The notes under the pieces: generated by a model
The model's input: the letters and a program-made list of their open reading frames with translations, nothing else
The model's database searches: none
What the model was told of the DNA's origin: nothing
Position numbers and translations under genes: made by a program
From: Cohnella sp. AR92
Lineage (GTDB): Bacteria; Bacillota; Bacilli; Paenibacillales; Paenibacillaceae
NCBI RefSeq assembly: GCF_003990975.1
Contig: NZ_RZJR01000011.1
Coordinates: forward strand, 1-64,000
Direction of reading: 5' to 3'
Length of the DNA stretch: 64,000 nt
Shown here: piece after piece, positions 61,747 to 64,000 of the stretch
Layout of the letters: the number at the start of each line of letters is the position of its first letter
How positions within the stretch are numbered: the first letter of the stretch is position 1

Positions 61747-63867
61747 ATGAACAGAAGGAAGCTGGTTGTCGTCGGCAACGGAATGGCGGGCGTTCGTTGC
61801 GTGGAGGAGATCTGCGAGCTGGATCCCGATCGGTACGAGATCACCATCGTCGGCAGCGAGCCGCATCCGAATTACAACCGGATCATGCTGTCGAAGGTGC
61901 TTCAAGGAGACGCCTCGATGGAGGATATCATTCTGAATCCGCGGCAATGGTATTCCGACCGGGGAATCCGGTTGTTGACCGGTCAGAAGGTCGTGCGGGT
62001 CGATACCGCAGGCAAGAACGTCGAGACGAGTGCCGGCGCGTCGCTGCCCTATGACCGTTTAATTCTAGCCACGGGCTCTTCGGCGTTCATTCCTCAGCTG
62101 CCCGGCATCGGCAAGCCGGGGGTGATCGCCTTCCGGAGCATGGACGATTGCAGAAGCATGGTGGAGGCGGCGGGGCAGTACCGGCAGGCAGCCGTCATCG
62201 GCGGCGGGCTGCTCGGCTTGGAAGCGGCGAGGGGGCTGCTGAATCTGGGGATGGAGGTCCATGTCGTTCACAACGCTTCGCACTTGATGAATCGCCAGCT
62301 CGACCGGACGTCTGCCGAGATGCTGCGCCGGGAGCTGGAGAGTCAAGGCATGCGGTTCCTGATGGGCAAAAAAACCGAGAGAGTCCTGGGCCGCAAGCGA
62401 GCGGAGGGCATCCAATTCTCGGACGGGACGAAGCAGCGGGCGGACCTGATCGTCATGGCGGTTGGCGTCCGGCCGAACGTCGAGCTGGGCAAGTCAAGCG
62501 GCATCCAGGTGAGCCGGGCTTTCGTCGTCGACGATTACCTGCAGACGAGCGTGCCGGACGTGTATGCCGTCGGCGAATGCGCGGAGCATAGAGGCGTCGT
62601 ATACGGACTGGTCGCGCCGCTATACGAGCAAGGCAAAGTGCTCGCCAGGAAGCTTTGCGACGTCGAGACGGAGCCCTATCGGGGCTCGATCCCATACGCC
62701 CAATTGAAGGTATCCGGCGTCGACGTCTATTCCGTCGGGCAGATTGCCGAGACCGACGGCGAGGTCGCCTATCAGAGCTTCGACGGAATCCGGGGAACGT
62801 ACAAGAAGATCATGACGAGCGGCGGGAAAATCTCCGGAGCCATCCTGTACGGCGACATCGCGGACGGCAGCAAGCTGCTGCAGCATCTGAAGCGCGGGAC
62901 GGATGCGTCCGCGCTAGGCCGTCTCTTCTCGAGCGAGGGAGGAGACCGCGGCGAGGAAGCCGCCGCCTCCATGCCGGATCCGGAGATTGTCTGCAATTGC
63001 AATAGCGTGAGCAAGGCTGCGATCGTTCGGGCCGTACAAGAGGGAGGCCTCAAGACGGTAGAGGAGGTCAAGCAGCGCACGAAGGCGTCCGGTTCTTGCG
63101 GCGGCTGCAAGCCGATGGTCGCGGCCGTCTTAAAGCTGGCGATGAGCGGAGCGGTCAAGGCGCCTGCCGAAGCGGAACCGGCGGTGTGCGGCTGCACCGA
63201 TCTTAGCCATGCGCGGCTGAAGTCGCTTCTGGCGGAAGGGAGCTTCGAGCGATTCTCTCAAGCGATAGAGTCGCTTGGCTGGCGCACTCCGAACGGCTGC
63301 TCGGGTTGCAGGCCGGCCGTTCTCTATTACTTAGGAAACAAGGAGAGCCGGTTGGAAGAGGAGGCCGGGGAGCGGCATGCGGTGAGGATCTCCTACGGGC
63401 TTGGAGGAGATTTCGAACAAGCATCCAGTATCGGGCTGACGCTGGAGCATTCGATGAACGAATTGCGCATGCCGACGCCTTTTACGATTGCCGTGGATGT
63501 CGATTCCAAGGGGAGAGGCGGACTGCTCGTCCGGGAATTGGGCATCTCCAAAGCCCCTGCCGGTTGGGAGATCTATGCGGGCGGGAGCGAGACCCATCCG
63601 GTCCGGCAAGCGCAATTGCTTGCGGTGGAGCCGACGCTCGCCGGCGCCATGGACATCATCCTGGCCTGCTCCGTCTGGTACAGGGACAGCGCTGATTACG
63701 GAGAAACGATGTGGAGATGGCTGGAGAGAATCGGACTGATCGAAGTTAGAGAGAGATTGCTCGATCCGGAAGCGAGGATCGAGCTGCTGCTGGAGAAAGC
63801 GGCGATCGCGAAGGAGACGCGTATCGCCATCGGAGCGGGATGGGGGGAAGATCATGCAGGAGGCTAA
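61747..63867 (+). CDS. nasB: Assimilatory nitrate reductase electron-transfer subunit NasB (NirB-like)
   Basis: This 706-residue flavoprotein has an N-terminal FAD motif GNGMAGVRC (10-18), an NADH motif GGGLLGLEAARGL (152-164) and two BFD-type [2Fe-2S] domains (C416, C418, C451, C454; C481, C483, C518, C521). A ferredoxin-like half-domain ends it. The siroheme/[4Fe-4S] cysteines of full NirB are absent, so it passes NADH electrons to the nitrate reductase rather than reducing nitrite; B. subtilis NasB is similar. Its end overlaps the nasC start by 14 bases. The downstream catalytic gene supports this role. Confidence 0.9.
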   Translation: MNRRKLVVVGNGMAGVRCVEEICELDPDRYEITIVGSEPHPNYNRIMLSKVLQGDASMEDIILNPRQWYSDRGIRLLTGQKVVRVDTAGKNVETSAGASLPYDRLILATGSSAFIPQLPGIGKPGVIAFRSMDDCRSMVEAAGQYRQAAVIGGGLLGLEAARGLLNLGMEVHVVHNASHLMNRQLDRTSAEMLRRELESQGMRFLMGKKTERVLGRKRAEGIQFSDGTKQRADLIVMAVGVRPNVELGKSSGIQVSRAFVVDDYLQTSVPDVYAVGECAEHRGVVYGLVAPLYEQGKVLARKLCDVETEPYRGSIPYAQLKVSGVDVYSVGQIAETDGEVAYQSFDGIRGTYKKIMTSGGKISGAILYGDIADGSKLLQHLKRGTDASALGRLFSSEGGDRGEEAAASMPDPEIVCNCNSVSKAAIVRAVQEGGLKTVEEVKQRTKASGSCGGCKPMVAAVLKLAMSGAVKAPAEAEPAVCGCTDLSHARLKSLLAEGSFERFSQAIESLGWRTPNGCSGCRPAVLYYLGNKESRLEEEAGERHAVRISYGLGGDFEQASSIGLTLEHSMNELRMPTPFTIAVDVDSKGRGGLLVRELGISKAPAGWEIYAGGSETHPVRQAQLLAVEPTLAGAMDIILACSVWYRDSADYGETMWRWLERIGLIEVRERLLDPEARIELLLEKAAIAKETRIAIGAGWGEDHAGG

Positions 63868-64000
63868 GGTGGAACGCAAGGCGCTGCCGGTTCTGGCCGC
63901 GATGAGCACGCAATGTCCGTTCTGCAGCGTGCAGTGCAAGATGAACGTGATTCCGGAGACGCTGCCTTCCGGACGTTTAAGCTATCGAGCGGAAGGCAAG
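63854..64000 (+). CDS. nasC: Assimilatory nitrate reductase catalytic subunit NasC (N-terminal 49 residues, cut by window edge)
   Basis: The frame is open from ATG 63854 to the right edge. It shows the [4Fe-4S] motif CPFCSVQC (C21, C24, C28) of the molybdopterin oxidoreductase N-terminus, in the spacing typical of Nas/NapA enzymes. GGGGGGAAG precedes the ATG, and it overlaps the nasB end by 14 bases. The Mo-bis-MGD domain lies outside the window. Confidence 0.88.
   Translation, partial: MQEAKVERKALPVLAAMSTQCPFCSVQCKMNVIPETLPSGRLSYRAEGK

Noticed and set aside
61747..63867. Full nitrite reductase NirB
   Set aside because: The siroheme/[4Fe-4S] cysteine motifs are missing, and the protein is followed by a nitrate reductase catalytic subunit, so NasB fits better.

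Overview
The window looks like a chromosomal segment of a high-GC, spore-forming Firmicute of the Paenibacillus/Cohnella type. Pointers are strong AGGAGG-like ribosome binding sites with frequent GTG and TTG starts, a YjcZ-type sporulation mini-gene, a DUF2621 (YneK-like) protein, a monoderm Tad/Flp pilus locus ending in a DUF6382/FHA protein, Bacillus-style assimilatory nitrate genes (NasB/NasC) with GlnR/TnrA boxes, and many tandem palindromic intergenic repeats. The genus is an inference, not a measurement.

Layout. 1-0.95 kb: an IS110-family recombinase running off the left edge, its structured upstream end (candidate bridge RNA) and a 34-residue YjcZ-like gene. 1.2-10.7 kb: a DJ-1/PfpI protein, a membrane J-domain-like protein, an AraC regulator with a GH4 glycosidase and a Gfo/Idh/MocA oxidoreductase, an NfeD plus SPFH membrane-microdomain pair, a YCF48-like beta-propeller and an aldo/keto reductase. 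10.7-21.6 kb: a ten-gene Tad operon (CpaE-, CpaF-, TadB- and TadC-like proteins, Flp pilin, two TadE-like and one TadG-like minor proteins, prepilin peptidase, DUF6382-FHA protein) preceded by a promoter followed at once by a terminator. 21.6-29.8 kb: acetyltransferase, an enlarged TIGR01777 epimerase, lipoprotein, DUF2621 protein, endonuclease IV, PurU, transketolase and PpnP.

29.8-32.8 kb holds three side-by-side tandem arrays with periods of 52, 51 and 52 bp. An intact IS256-family element has landed inside the third and left an 8-bp duplication. 33.0-39.2 kb: an FAD dehydrogenase, an ArsR-like regulator and a sugar ABC importer behind a promoter carrying a cre-like site. 39.4-44.4 kb: a possible Cys-rich micro-gene, an ArsB/NhaD-like transporter, a beta-hydroxyacid dehydrogenase, Pgi and a YigZ protein. 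44.6-48.5 kb: a complete sulfate importer (CysT, CysW, CysA, CysP). 48.7-58.7 kb: a 4TM-GNAT fusion, HAD phosphatase, monoacylglycerol-lipase-like hydrolase, lipoprotein, GH1 beta-glucosidase, a B12-binding radical SAM protein, and a TetR regulator divergent from a DHA2 exporter.

58.7-64 kb is a divergent nitrate assimilation locus: narK on the minus strand, moeA-nasB-nasC on the plus strand. The region between them contains two perfect GlnR/TnrA boxes and two sigma-A promoters. In both leaders there is a pair of stem-loops with hexanucleotide loops, the second overlapping a terminator. This is the layout of ANTAR-protein antitermination, so the locus appears to be controlled both by nitrogen status (GlnR/TnrA) and by a nitrate/nitrite-responsive ANTAR protein not present in the window. 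It is the most informative regulatory structure seen here.
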